Position numbers and translations under genes: made by a program | In this document: piece by piece, positions 24,436-32,292 of the stretch | Position numbering within the stretch: the first letter of the stretch is position 1 | How the letters are laid out: every line of letters starts with the position of its first letter | Notes under the pieces: model-generated | What the model saw: only the letters and a program-made list of their open reading frames with translations | The model's database searches: none | Told to the model about the DNA's origin: nothing | Assembly: GCF_002934365.1 (NCBI RefSeq) | Contig: NZ_PTIY01000022.1 | Span: 1-32,504 of the forward strand | Reading direction: 5' to 3' | Origin: Methylobacter tundripaludum | GTDB lineage: Bacteria; Pseudomonadota; Gammaproteobacteria; Methylococcales; Methylomonadaceae | Length of the DNA stretch: 32,504 bases

Positions 24436-24467
24436 AAAAAAAATGCGGTCAATAGATATTGACCGCA
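24436..24467 (-). terminator. Minus-strand intrinsic terminator in the mmoX upstream region
   Basis: TGCGGTCAAT, loop of 4, ATTGACCGCA (24444-24467) is followed on the minus strand by a run of eight T (24443..24436). It would stop transcripts coming leftwards out of the mmoX promoter region before they reach the divergent gene. Confidence 0.7.
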
Positions 24468-24550
24468 CAAAAAGCTCTTAAAACCCTTTAGGAGGCTGTA
24501 ATCATTAAGAGTGGGTTCATTCTAGTCAGCTCTATCCCTCTAGTAAATAT

Positions 24551-24576
24551 GACATTTTGCCGCGCGGCAGGTTGTC
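24551..24576. promoter_or_regulatory. UAS-like palindrome 2 (candidate MmoR site)
   Basis: This site has GACA at one end, TGTC at the other and the perfect core TTGCCGCGCGGCA; it is a dyad apart from three inner pairs. Its centre is about 182 bases before the GG of the sigma-54 promoter, a normal enhancer distance. A copy of its right half, GGCAGGTTGTCG, repeats 14 bases further on (24580-24591), which may add a half-site. Confidence 0.6.
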
Positions 24577-24637
24577 GCAGGCAGGTTGTCGTCATCTAAC
24601 CGGGTGCCGTTCGAATTTATGCAAACTGTACGTTTTA

Positions 24638-24669
24638 TAACTGGACAGTGTCTACTAACTGGACAATGT
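24638..24669. repeat. Tandem TAACTGGACA repeat upstream of mmoX
   Basis: TAACTGGACAGTGT (24638-24651) and TAACTGGACAATGT (24656-24669) differ at one base and are 18 bases apart. They lie between the UAS-like sites and the promoter, so they could be a second regulator's site. Confidence 0.5.
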
Positions 24670-24743
24670 TTAGATTTCTCTCTATTGCCGTCGATCTTTG
24701 TTATCTTTTTGTTTTTCTTGGTTATTTTTGTCTGGTCAAAGTT

Positions 24744-24759
24744 TGGCACGGTGCTTGCT
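24744..24759 (+). promoter_or_regulatory. Sigma-54 promoter of the sMMO operon
   Basis: TGGCAC-N5-TTGCT matches the sigma-54 consensus exactly, with GG (24745-24746) and GC (24757-24758) ten bases apart. Transcription should start near 24770, leaving a leader of about 115 bases before mmoX. Sigma-54 control of mmoX is established in other sMMO methanotrophs. Confidence 0.92.
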
Positions 24760-24883
24760 TTTAGCGTTACAGGTCGTCGTTCAGCCTGGAACTTCGCATT
24801 AAGACGTGTTGTGTTTCTTTGTTTGCATAGTAACGATGGCCTATTTGATTTTATCTAAAACAAAAACATGAGGAGTAGTCTAT

Positions 24884-26467
24884 ATGGCTATAAGTACAGC
24901 AACAAAAGCAGCGACTGACGCTCTGGCGGCCAATCGCGCACCCGTGAGTGTCAATGCACAGGAAGTGCACAGATGGTTACAAAGTTTTACTTGGGATTTT
25001 GAGAAAAACCGGACCAAATATCCGACCAAGTACAAAATGGCTAACGATACCAAAGAGCAATTCAAGCTGATCGCTAAAGAATATGCGCGTATGGAATCGG
25101 TTAAAGACGAACGTCAATTCGGCAGCTTGCAAGACGTTTTGGCGCGTGTGGATGCGGCTAAACGCGTACATCCAAAATGGAACGAAACCATGAAATTGGT
25201 GTCCAACTTTCTGGAAGTGGGCGAATACAACGCGATTGCCGCGACAGGTATGTTATGGGATTCGGCAACCGCGCCTGAGCAAAAAAACGGTTATCTGGCG
25301 CAAACCCTGGATGAGATCCGTCACACCAACCAATGCGGCTATGTGAACTATTACTTCTCCAAAAACGGCCAGGATCCGGCCGGCCACAACGACGCCCGCC
25401 GCACCCGCACGATCGGGCCGCTGTGGAAAGGCATGAAACGGGTATTCTCGGACGGCTTTATTTCCGGCGATGCGGTTGAATGCTCGATTAACTTGCAGTT
25501 GGTCGGCGAAGCCTGCTTTACCAATCCGTTGATTGTTGCGGTGACCGAATGGGCGGCTGCAAACGGCGATGAAATTACCCCGACGGTATTCCTGTCTATC
25601 GAAACCGACGAGTTGCGGCATATGGCTAACGGTTATCAAACCGTGGTGTCCATTGCTAACGACGAAGCGGCTTCAAAATACCTGAATACCGACCTTAACA
25701 ATGCGTTCTGGACTCAGCAAAAATACTTTACTCCGGTATTGGGCATGGCATTCGAGTACGGCAGCCACTTCAAGGTCGAGCCTTGGGTTAAAACCTGGAA
25801 CCGTTGGGTATACGAAGATTGGGGCGGTATCTGGATCGGCCGTTTGGGTAAATACGGCGTCCAGTCGCCCGCCAGCTTGCGCGACGCCAAAAAAGACGCC
25901 TACTGGGCGCATCACGACTTATTCCTGATCGCTTATGCCTTATGGCCGACCGGTTTCTTCCGGTTGACGCTGCCGACTGCCGAAGAAGCCGAATGGTTTG
26001 AAGCCAACTACCCAGGCTGGCACGAGCACTACGGCAAAATCTATGAAGAATGGCGTGCGCGCGGTTGCGAAGATCCAAACAGCGGCTTTATTCCGTTGAT
26101 GTGGTTCATCGAAAACAATCACCCCATCTACATCGATCGCGTCTCCCAAGTGCCGTTTTGCCCCAGCCTGTGCAAAGGCGCAAGCACCCTGCGCGTGCAT
26201 GAATTGAACGGCAAAAAACATTCATTCAGCGACGACTGGGGCGAGCGCATGTGGCTGTCCGAGCCTGAACGTTACGAATGCCAAAACATCTTTGAACAAT
26301 ACGAAGGACGCGAATTGTCCGAAGTCATCGCCGAACTGCACGGTGTGCGTAGTGACGGCAAGACTCTGATTGCACAGCCGCATACCGATAAAGACGGCAA
26401 GCTGTGGACATTGGACGACATCAAAAAGCTCAACTGTGTTTTTGCCGATCCGCTGAAATCACTTTAA
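24884..26467 (+). CDS. mmoX: Methane monooxygenase hydroxylase alpha subunit MmoX
   Basis: The 527-residue catalytic subunit of the soluble enzyme holds the diiron centre that turns methane, O2 and electrons into methanol. Numbering coincides with the Methylococcus capsulatus protein: iron ligands Glu114, Glu144 and His147 (TLDEIRHTNQ), Glu209, Glu243 and His246 (ETDELRHMANG). The active-site Cys151 and Thr213 are also present. GAGGAG lies before the ATG. It is the first gene of the operon, 125 bases downstream of a sigma-54 promoter. Length and all ligands are intact, so it should be functional. Confidence 0.99.
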   Translation: MAISTATKAATDALAANRAPVSVNAQEVHRWLQSFTWDFEKNRTKYPTKYKMANDTKEQFKLIAKEYARMESVKDERQFGSLQDVLARVDAAKRVHPKWNETMKLVSNFLEVGEYNAIAATGMLWDSATAPEQKNGYLAQTLDEIRHTNQCGYVNYYFSKNGQDPAGHNDARRTRTIGPLWKGMKRVFSDGFISGDAVECSINLQLVGEACFTNPLIVAVTEWAAANGDEITPTVFLSIETDELRHMANGYQTVVSIANDEAASKYLNTDLNNAFWTQQKYFTPVLGMAFEYGSHFKVEPWVKTWNRWVYEDWGGIWIGRLGKYGVQSPASLRDAKKDAYWAHHDLFLIAYALWPTGFFRLTLPTAEEAEWFEANYPGWHEHYGKIYEEWRARGCEDPNSGFIPLMWFIENNHPIYIDRVSQVPFCPSLCKGASTLRVHELNGKKHSFSDDWGERMWLSEPERYECQNIFEQYEGRELSEVIAELHGVRSDGKTLIAQPHTDKDGKLWTLDDIKKLNCVFADPLKSL

Positions 26468-26481
26468 CGTTTAAACACATC

Positions 26482-26558
26482 AGCAATGACCGGTTTGCTT
26501 GAGCCTGGTGGGGAGTTGGCATCCACACCCGCAACGGCGCATAAAACCGGCGATTGCT
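26482..26558 (+). other. Long hairpin in the mmoX-mmoY gap
   Basis: AGCAATGACCGGTTT (26482-26496) pairs with AAACCGGCGATTGCT (26544-26558) at 13 of 15 positions, and GGTGGGG pairs with CCACACC inside the loop with one mismatch. There is no T-run after it. It could stabilise the mmoX transcript or mark a processing site. Confidence 0.55.
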
Positions 26559-26584
26559 AAAAACAAACAACACGGGAGACACCT

Positions 26585-27763
26585 ATGTCGATTCAAGTAG
26601 AAACTGGAAAACGAGGCTTGACAGATCCGGCGATGGCAAAAGTAATTGCCGATGCCGTACCTGCTCAGCCTTTAGATACACAAAACAAGATGAATTATTT
26701 TGTTAAACCGCGCGGACGCCGTTTAACCGAATACGAAATTTTGTGCTGCTACGCGCAACCTACGCCGGACTGGATTCCCGGCGGTTTGGATTGGGGCGAC
26801 TGGACGCAAAAATTCCACGGCGGCCGGCCGTCCTGGGGGAATGAAACCACCGAGCTGCACACCACCGACTGGCACCGGCACCGCGACCCGGCCCTGCGCT
26901 GGCATGCGCTGTATGTAAAAGATAAAGCCGAAGAATGGCGTTATACCGATCGTTTCCTGAAAGCTTATTCGGCAGACGGCCAAGTGCGTTCCATCGATCC
27001 TAAATGGCGCGATGAAGTGTTGAACGATTATCTGGGCGCATTCTGCTTTAGCGAATACGGATTGTTCAACTCGCACTCATCCGCTTCACGCGATTGCCTG
27101 GGCGACACCCTGCGCATGAGTATCGCGATGATCGGTTTGGACAAGGTCGATAACGCCCAAATGATTCAGCTGGAAAGAACATTCCTGGCAAAACTGGTTC
27201 CAGGCTTCCCCGAATCCACGGATGAACCCAAAAAAGAATGGACGCAAGGCGCTATTTACAAAAGCGCAAGGGAAACGGTCGAAGACATCTGGCAAGCCAC
27301 TTATGACTGGAATGAAATCCTATGGTCGGGCCACATGGTCTATGACGCATTATTCGGCCAGTTTGTGCGCCGTGAATTCTTCTTGAGACTGTCGTCCTAT
27401 TTCGGCGACAACCTGACGCCGTTCTTTATCAACCAAATGCAGTTATATCATTCGCAAACCAAAGGCATCACTGGTGACATGTTCTTTCACTGCCTAGCCG
27501 ATGACGCGGAGTTTGGCGATTACAACAAACGCCTGCTGCGAGCCTGGACTAATAAATGGTTACCCAGAACGGTCAATGCATTGAAAGACTTTATGGGCAT
27601 TTTCTCCAAAATCCCTGAAATCAAGGGCGTAACAAGCAGGGATGCGGTCGAAGCGGCGCTCGAACGTGTTTTTGACGACTGGAAACGCGACTGCGCCGAT
27701 CCAATCAGCTACAAAGTCGATACCGCGGCGCTCGTTAAAACAGTCCTAACCGGCCTTAAATAA
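26585..27763 (+). CDS. mmoY: Methane monooxygenase hydroxylase beta subunit MmoY
   Basis: The 392-residue beta subunit supports the alpha subunit in the (alpha-beta-gamma)2 hydroxylase. It is homologous to the alpha subunit's ferritin-like fold but lacks the iron ligands. Family blocks visible are MNYFVKPRGRRLTEYEILCC, FHGGRPSWGNETTEL and LWSGHMVYDALFGQFVRREF. Length is close to that of other MmoY proteins. GGGAGA lies before the ATG. It is separated from mmoX by 117 bases holding a hairpin, which is the only sizeable gap in mmoXYBZ. Confidence 0.98.
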   Translation: MSIQVETGKRGLTDPAMAKVIADAVPAQPLDTQNKMNYFVKPRGRRLTEYEILCCYAQPTPDWIPGGLDWGDWTQKFHGGRPSWGNETTELHTTDWHRHRDPALRWHALYVKDKAEEWRYTDRFLKAYSADGQVRSIDPKWRDEVLNDYLGAFCFSEYGLFNSHSSASRDCLGDTLRMSIAMIGLDKVDNAQMIQLERTFLAKLVPGFPESTDEPKKEWTQGAIYKSARETVEDIWQATYDWNEILWSGHMVYDALFGQFVRREFFLRLSSYFGDNLTPFFINQMQLYHSQTKGITGDMFFHCLADDAEFGDYNKRLLRAWTNKWLPRTVNALKDFMGIFSKIPEIKGVTSRDAVEAALERVFDDWKRDCADPISYKVDTAALVKTVLTGLK

Positions 27764-27775
27764 AAGGAACAAACA

Positions 27776-28198
27776 ATGTCTAAAAGTTCAAATGCATATG
27801 GCGCTGGGATCATGGCAAAAAACGGAAAAGCTTTTTCCGACGAGTATTTTGCCGAAGAAAACCAAGTGTTCCACGAAAGCAATGAAGTGGTGCTGGTATT
27901 AAAAAAATCCGACGAAATTAACGTCATCGTTGATGAATATTTGTTGGGCGATCATGCCGATGAAAATCCAACCTTGGTCGTTGAAGACCGCGCTGGGTAT
28001 TGGTGGCTGAAAGCAACCGGCAAAATCGAGGTGGATTGCGCCGAAGTCGCCGAGATACTGGGTAAGAACTTCTCGGTATATGACTTCCTGGTGGATGTCA
28101 GCTCGACCATCGGCCGCGCTTACACATTGGGCGATACTTTTACCATCACATCAGAATTGATGGGTCTCGATACCAAACTGAAAGACTTGCAATCTTAG
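27776..28198 (+). CDS. mmoB: Methane monooxygenase regulatory (coupling) protein MmoB
   Basis: The 140-residue protein B binds the hydroxylase, gates substrate access and couples electron transfer to methane oxidation; it has no cofactor. Core blocks are VVLVLKKSDEINVIVDEYLL, VEDRAGYWWLKA and YDFLVDVSSTIGRAYTLGDT. The flexible N-terminus reads SNAYGAGIMAKNGK. In Methylococcus capsulatus the same stretch has Met-Gly, the site of inactivating self-cleavage; here Gly is Ala (codon 27815-27817). AAGGA precedes the ATG, 12 bases after mmoY. Confidence 0.98.
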   Translation: MSKSSNAYGAGIMAKNGKAFSDEYFAEENQVFHESNEVVLVLKKSDEINVIVDEYLLGDHADENPTLVVEDRAGYWWLKATGKIEVDCAEVAEILGKNFSVYDFLVDVSSTIGRAYTLGDTFTITSELMGLDTKLKDLQS

Positions 28199-28207
28199 GA
28201 GTTCACT

Positions 28208-28714
28208 ATGGCTAATTACAAAATTCATGACAACCCGGTACGCGACGAGTGGATGCAGAAAATCGACGGACTGAGAACACTGGCTCAAGGCGCTGCTTTT
28301 TTGGTCGATTTTCGCAAAAAATACACCACGCCATTGCGCGCTGACTATTCGCTTGAGCTCGATTGGGGTTGGGTTGAAGTCAAAATCGAAGAAAAAGTGG
28401 CTATGCTTAAGCATCACGAGTTCAACGATCAGCAGTTTCTTAACAACAACACCTGCGGTACGAATGCGCAAAAAGTGGCTGATGCGGTAGTGGCTAAAAT
28501 GGCCGCCTGCACGGATAAATACGAAGCCGAAAAACTTCATATCGATTTCAGGATAAAAAACAAACCGCCGATCATGCCTGTGAATGTGTTTATGGATACC
28601 GACCGGATTCTCGGCACCAAACTCATGGAGCTTAGAAACACCGATTATTACGCGTTGTCGCTGGAACAATTGCGTAAAGAGCGCGGCGTAAAAGTCATCG
28701 CTTTGCAGTCGTGA
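28208..28714 (+). CDS. mmoZ: Methane monooxygenase hydroxylase gamma subunit MmoZ
   Basis: The 168-residue gamma subunit packs against alpha and beta on the hydroxylase surface. Recognisable blocks are IHDNPVRDEWMQKIDGLRTL, TPLRADYSLELDWGWVE and PPIMPVNVFMDTDRILGTKL. Length is that of the family. Its Shine-Dalgarno (AGGAG) overlaps the mmoB stop region, so the two are tightly coupled. After it the operon is interrupted by a 241-base non-coding stretch with repeats before mmoD. Confidence 0.98.
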   Translation: MANYKIHDNPVRDEWMQKIDGLRTLAQGAAFLVDFRKKYTTPLRADYSLELDWGWVEVKIEEKVAMLKHHEFNDQQFLNNNTCGTNAQKVADAVVAKMAACTDKYEAEKLHIDFRIKNKPPIMPVNVFMDTDRILGTKLMELRNTDYYALSLEQLRKERGVKVIALQS

Positions 28715-28955
28715 TTTGAGCGACGTCAGAAATCAGGTCGAGTGCATGACCTGATAAGTCATCGGGGCATCCGCATAGTATGAAAGGTATGCTGTGCGGG
28801 CGCTTCCCGGAATCCATAAATAAGGTTTTCTGTTTAAGCAGGGACAATTTAAGGTTAAGCCGTTCGTGGTGAGCCCTTCGACAAGCTCAGGGCGAACGGT
28901 TAAGCCTTGCGTGTGTCCCGCCTTAAAAGGAAATCCATAAATACCACGGTGAACC
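28715..28955. other. 241-base repeat-filled gap between mmoZ and mmoD
   Basis: No gene is supported. It contains a hairpin CAGGTC...GACCTG, a stem CCGCATA...TATGCTGTGCGG, the dispersed 40 bp palindrome at 28860-28899, and nested direct repeats: GGTTAAGCC at 28853-28861 and 28898-28906, and AATCCATAAATA at 28811-28822 and 28932-28943. The mmoD ribosome site at the right end is weak (GGTGA). Confidence 0.7.
28860..28899. repeat. Dispersed 40 bp palindromic repeat inside the sMMO operon
   Basis: This is the inverted copy of the element at 14419-14458 (37 of 40 positions). Arms CCGTTCG and CGAACGG, plus TGAGC and GCTCA, form an interrupted hairpin. It is bracketed by 9 bp direct repeats (GGTTAAGCC) that overlap its ends, as a target duplication might be. 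Confidence 0.75.
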
Positions 28956-29225
28956 ATGCTAGAACCATCAAATGCAGTGTCGTATCAACAAGACAGCGGA
29001 ATGCTGAATCAGAACTCCGATCTTACCAAGCTCTATGATTCACAACCCTACACCGCCTACACGGAAGACCTGGAGTTCATGTGGCGCTGGACTATTTACC
29101 AAGATAACAAGCTGGTCCAGGAAGGCTGTTCATTGACATTAGAAGCGTCGAGACGCGCCGTTCAACATGTGTTGGCATTTTTCAGCATGAATGGCCGGGA
29201 CAAAAAAGCAGAACAGGAGTTGTAG
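28956..29225 (+). CDS. mmoD: MmoD, sMMO hydroxylase-binding / copper-switch protein
   Basis: The 89-residue protein matches MmoD (OrfY): Y-x-A-Y-x-x-DLEFMWRWTIY, then LVQEGCSLTLEASRRAVQHV. MmoD binds the hydroxylase, inhibits it in vitro and is implicated in the copper-dependent switch between soluble and particulate enzymes. It is somewhat shorter than the Methylococcus protein. It sits between mmoZ and mmoC as usual, but 241 bases after mmoZ. Its stop is 3 bases before mmoC, whose Shine-Dalgarno (GGAG) lies in the last codons of mmoD. Confidence 0.95.
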   Translation: MLEPSNAVSYQQDSGMLNQNSDLTKLYDSQPYTAYTEDLEFMWRWTIYQDNKLVQEGCSLTLEASRRAVQHVLAFFSMNGRDKKAEQEL

Positions 29226-29228
29226 TTA

Positions 29229-30263
29229 ATGGTGAGTACACATCAGGTAAAAATTATTACTCAGGATGACGAGTCGGTAACATTTGAATGCCGTTCCGAT
29301 GAGGATGTCATCAGCGCTGGATTGCGCCAGGATATTTATTTAATGGCCTCTTGCCGCGAAGGGGGCTGCGCCACTTGCAAAGGCTATTGCTCGGAAGGCG
29401 ATTACGTTTTGGGTAAATTCAGTTCCCAAGCGCTGCCTTACGAAGAAGAGGAAGCCGGCGAAGTGTTGTTATGCCGTTGTTACCCGACAACGGATATAGA
29501 AGTCGAAGTGCCTTATACCTACGACCGCATTTCATTTTCGGACGAAGGTTTGGCGTTTGAAGCGGAAGTGGTCGAGCTGTCGCAGATCTCCAGTAACGTG
29601 GTTAAATTCCAGCTCAAACGCACCGGTGACGACAAACAGGTTAACTTCGCTTCCGGGCAGTTTTTCGATCTGGAAATCCCAGGCACGGACATCACGCGTT
29701 CCTATTCGCCTGCCAACACCGCCAATCAACAGGGCGATTTGGAGTTTTTGATCCGCATAGTAGAGGGTGGACAATTTTCAACGTATTTGAAAAATGACGC
29801 CAAAATCGGCCAAAAGATAAACGTCAAAGGGCCTTCAGGCATCTTCGGCTTAAAAGAGAACGGCTTTACGCCGCGCTATTTTGTCGCCGGCGGCACAGGG
29901 CTAGCGCCGGTATTATCAATGGTTCGGCGGATGCATGAATGGGACGAACCGCAAAAATGCGTGATTTATTTCGGCGTCAATACCGAGGAAGAGATTTTTT
30001 ACCTGGACGAACTTGACCGGTTGGCGGAGGAAATGAAAACGCTGGAGCTGAGAAACTGCGTTTGGAAATGTTCGGATGAATGGCATTGCGAAAGAGGCAG
30101 CGTGGTGGATATTTTACGCCGCGATTTACAGGAAACCGCCGCCAAACCGGATCTTTACTTATGCGGCCCGCCGGGCATGGTGGATGCAACGTTTGCGGTC
30201 TGCGCCGAGTTGGGCATTCCCAAGGAGCGCATTTATCTGGAAAAGTTTCTGCCCAGCGGCTAG
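29229..30263 (+). CDS. mmoC: Methane monooxygenase reductase MmoC
   Basis: The 344-residue reductase moves electrons from NADH through FAD and a [2Fe-2S] cluster to the hydroxylase. The ferredoxin domain has Cys42, Cys47, Cys50 and Cys82 ([14 protein letters not shown]...LLCRC). The FAD domain has RSYSPAN and the NAD domain [19 protein letters not shown] and [12 protein letters not shown]. Length is close to other MmoC proteins and all cofactor motifs are intact. Confidence 0.98.
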   Translation: MVSTHQVKIITQDDESVTFECRSDEDVISAGLRQDIYLMASCREGGCATCKGYCSEGDYVLGKFSSQALPYEEEEAGEVLLCRCYPTTDIEVEVPYTYDRISFSDEGLAFEAEVVELSQISSNVVKFQLKRTGDDKQVNFASGQFFDLEIPGTDITRSYSPANTANQQGDLEFLIRIVEGGQFSTYLKNDAKIGQKINVKGPSGIFGLKENGFTPRYFVAGGTGLAPVLSMVRRMHEWDEPQKCVIYFGVNTEEEIFYLDELDRLAEEMKTLELRNCVWKCSDEWHCERGSVVDILRRDLQETAAKPDLYLCGPPGMVDATFAVCAELGIPKERIYLEKFLPSG

Positions 30264-30285
30264 GGCAATGAGCTTGGGGATAATA

Positions 30286-30591
30286 ATGAACCAACAGGAT
30301 CAAGAATTTTTGCACGAAATGGTCATACAGTTGGATGACACCATCAGACAGGTGACGGCGGAAGAAAAGGCGCTGGTTTACCGTATCGGCAATGACCGTG
30401 TTGCAGAGCTGGTGGAGTTCTGGAAAAAAGAACTCTCTGTTGAAGAGGAACTGCTGCTAAAAGCCAGTTTCGACCATTGGGATAAACAATTGATCCGTAC
30501 CTGGGCGCGGTTAAAACGCGCCCATCACACCCGCGCCGAAGTCGGGCAGACATTGATGAAAATGAATGCCCGGCCGGGCCGCCAGCCATAA
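30286..30591 (+). CDS. Unknown 101-residue protein between mmoC and mmoG
   Basis: Starting at the ATG at 30286 (GGGGA before it), the protein is 101 residues. A longer in-frame reading from 30076 overlaps mmoC and is not credible. The sequence is mostly charged helix (QEFLHEMVIQLDDTIRQVTA, VAELVEFWKKELSVEEELLL) with a conserved-looking FDHWDKQLIRTWARLKRAHH and a basic tail. There are no cysteines, signal peptide or membrane segments. Its place between mmoC and mmoG, with short gaps on both sides (22 and 12 bases), points to a role in sMMO assembly or regulation. I recognise no domain. Confidence 0.75.
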   Translation: MNQQDQEFLHEMVIQLDDTIRQVTAEEKALVYRIGNDRVAELVEFWKKELSVEEELLLKASFDHWDKQLIRTWARLKRAHHTRAEVGQTLMKMNARPGRQP

Positions 30592-30603
30592 ACGGAAACA
30601 CTT

Positions 30604-32292
30604 ATGAGTAAACAGATTATTTACAACCCCGAGATACGGGTACGCGTCATGGAGGGCATCAACCAAGTGGCCCGCGCTGTCGCGGTAACCTATGGCAGCG
30701 CCGGTCCTGCGGTGATGATACAGCACCGTACCGACGGCATTGCGCCGGTGTTTACCCGTGACGGCGTAACCGTAGCGAACGCCATGACGCTACAGGATCG
30801 TATTGCCGATTTGGGCGCCCGGATGTTGCGCGACGTTGCCGGTGCGATGTCCAGGCAGGTCGGCGACGGCACGACTACCGCTATTGTGCTTGCTCAGGCG
30901 CTTGCCCAAGGCTGCCTGAAAAGCGTTGCGGCTGGCTTCCATCCCATGCAGTTACAAAAAGGTCTGGATTTGGCGCTGACCTTGGTGGAAAAAAACCTGC
31001 TGGACAAGGCGGTGACCGGCGTTAGCTCAGACTGGGTGGAAAAAATCGCTGCGGTAGCCAGTAAAAACGAAGTCAAAGCCGGAAAATTACTGGCCCAGGC
31101 CCTGGAAGAACTGGGCTTGCAAAGAACGCTGACTTTTCAGTTGGGCAATGGCCTGGAAGACGAACTGGACATCGTTGACGGCATACAGTACGAGCAAGGC
31201 TATTTGTCGCCGTATTTCATAACCGACAAGATCCGCGCCGAAGCCGTGCTGGAGCATCCCTATATTTTGTTGTACGACCGGGAAATCAGCGACTTGATGG
31301 AGTTGGTTCCCATTCTGGAACAAGTCAAGGAGCAGGGGCGTTCGCTATTGGTGATTGCCGATGACGTAGTCGGCAGCGGCTTGACCGGCTTGCTGCTGAA
31401 CCATGTGCGCGGCATTTTCAACGTCGTAGCGGTTAAACCGCCCGGCTTTGGCGACCGGCGCATTAACCGGCTTAACGACTTGGCCTTGCTGACCGGCGGC
31501 CAGGCGATTATTGACGCGCCCGGCTTGAGCTGCAAACTTGAACAGGTCACGCTAGAGCAACTGGGGCAGGCGAGAAAAGCGGTCATTACCGCAAACGGCA
31601 CGACTATTATCGGTGCGGAGGGCGATCAAGCCGCCGTCGCTCAATTATCCGAAACGCTACGCCGGGAAGCCGAGCTTATTTTGGCCAGAAAACCCGGCGA
31701 GGGTTCGGCGACCGGCAATCAACACGACTTTGGCGAATTACAGGAACGTCTCGCGCTGTTGTCAGGAAAAACCGGCACTTTTAGCGTCGGCGGCAACACC
31801 GATTTTGAAATTAAAGAACGCATGGTGCGCATTGAAAATGCCTATTTGTCCGCCAAAGCGGCATTGGAAGAAGGTGTCCTGCCCGGCGGCGGCCTCGCGT
31901 TGTTTCGCTGCATTGAGGTGCTTGAAAAAACCATTGCCGAAAATGCCCAGCAACAGCAAGGCTTGTACATCATGCAGCAAGCCCTGGCCGCTCCCTTATT
32001 GAAAATCACCCAAAACGCCGGTTTAAACAGCGAGGCCGTCATTGCCTGCCTCAACGCCCAGCATGACGATCATTACACATTGGATACCCAGTACCATTGT
32101 TACGGCAACTTCCTGGAGATCGGCGTCATTGACCCGGTAAAAGTCATGCGCTTGGCATTACGCAATGCAGTCAGCGTCATCGGTACGCTTATCGCCAGTG
32201 AAACCGTGGTGATGGATGTTCCAGACCTGTCCATTATGGCGGATTATTCGCCGGAATGGGCGGCGGCGACACGCGAAGACCCCCGAGCTTGA
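30604..32292 (+). CDS. mmoG: MmoG, GroEL-like chaperonin of the sMMO cluster
   Basis: The 562-residue protein is a divergent GroEL homologue. Conserved parts are GDGTTTAIVLAQ, TRDGVTVANAM and the chaperonin signature AALEEGVLPGGG. The nucleotide loop that is LGPKG in GroEL reads YGSAG, and the catalytic Asp398 of GroEL aligns with Asn412 (RIENAYLSAKAA). The C-terminal GGM tail is absent and no groES is next to it. In other methanotrophs mmoG is needed for sMMO expression, acting with MmoR and possibly folding it or the enzyme. It is the last gene of the operon in this window. Confidence 0.95.
   Translation: MSKQIIYNPEIRVRVMEGINQVARAVAVTYGSAGPAVMIQHRTDGIAPVFTRDGVTVANAMTLQDRIADLGARMLRDVAGAMSRQVGDGTTTAIVLAQALAQGCLKSVAAGFHPMQLQKGLDLALTLVEKNLLDKAVTGVSSDWVEKIAAVASKNEVKAGKLLAQALEELGLQRTLTFQLGNGLEDELDIVDGIQYEQGYLSPYFITDKIRAEAVLEHPYILLYDREISDLMELVPILEQVKEQGRSLLVIADDVVGSGLTGLLLNHVRGIFNVVAVKPPGFGDRRINRLNDLALLTGGQAIIDAPGLSCKLEQVTLEQLGQARKAVITANGTTIIGAEGDQAAVAQLSETLRREAELILARKPGEGSATGNQHDFGELQERLALLSGKTGTFSVGGNTDFEIKERMVRIENAYLSAKAALEEGVLPGGGLALFRCIEVLEKTIAENAQQQQGLYIMQQALAAPLLKITQNAGLNSEAVIACLNAQHDDHYTLDTQYHCYGNFLEIGVIDPVKVMRLALRNAVSVIGTLIASETVVMDVPDLSIMADYSPEWAAATREDPRA

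Noticed and set aside
30076-30591. A 171-codon frame reading from inside mmoC into the gene before mmoG
   Set aside because: It overlaps the well-supported C-terminus of mmoC; the ATG at 30286 has its own ribosome site and gives a sensible protein.
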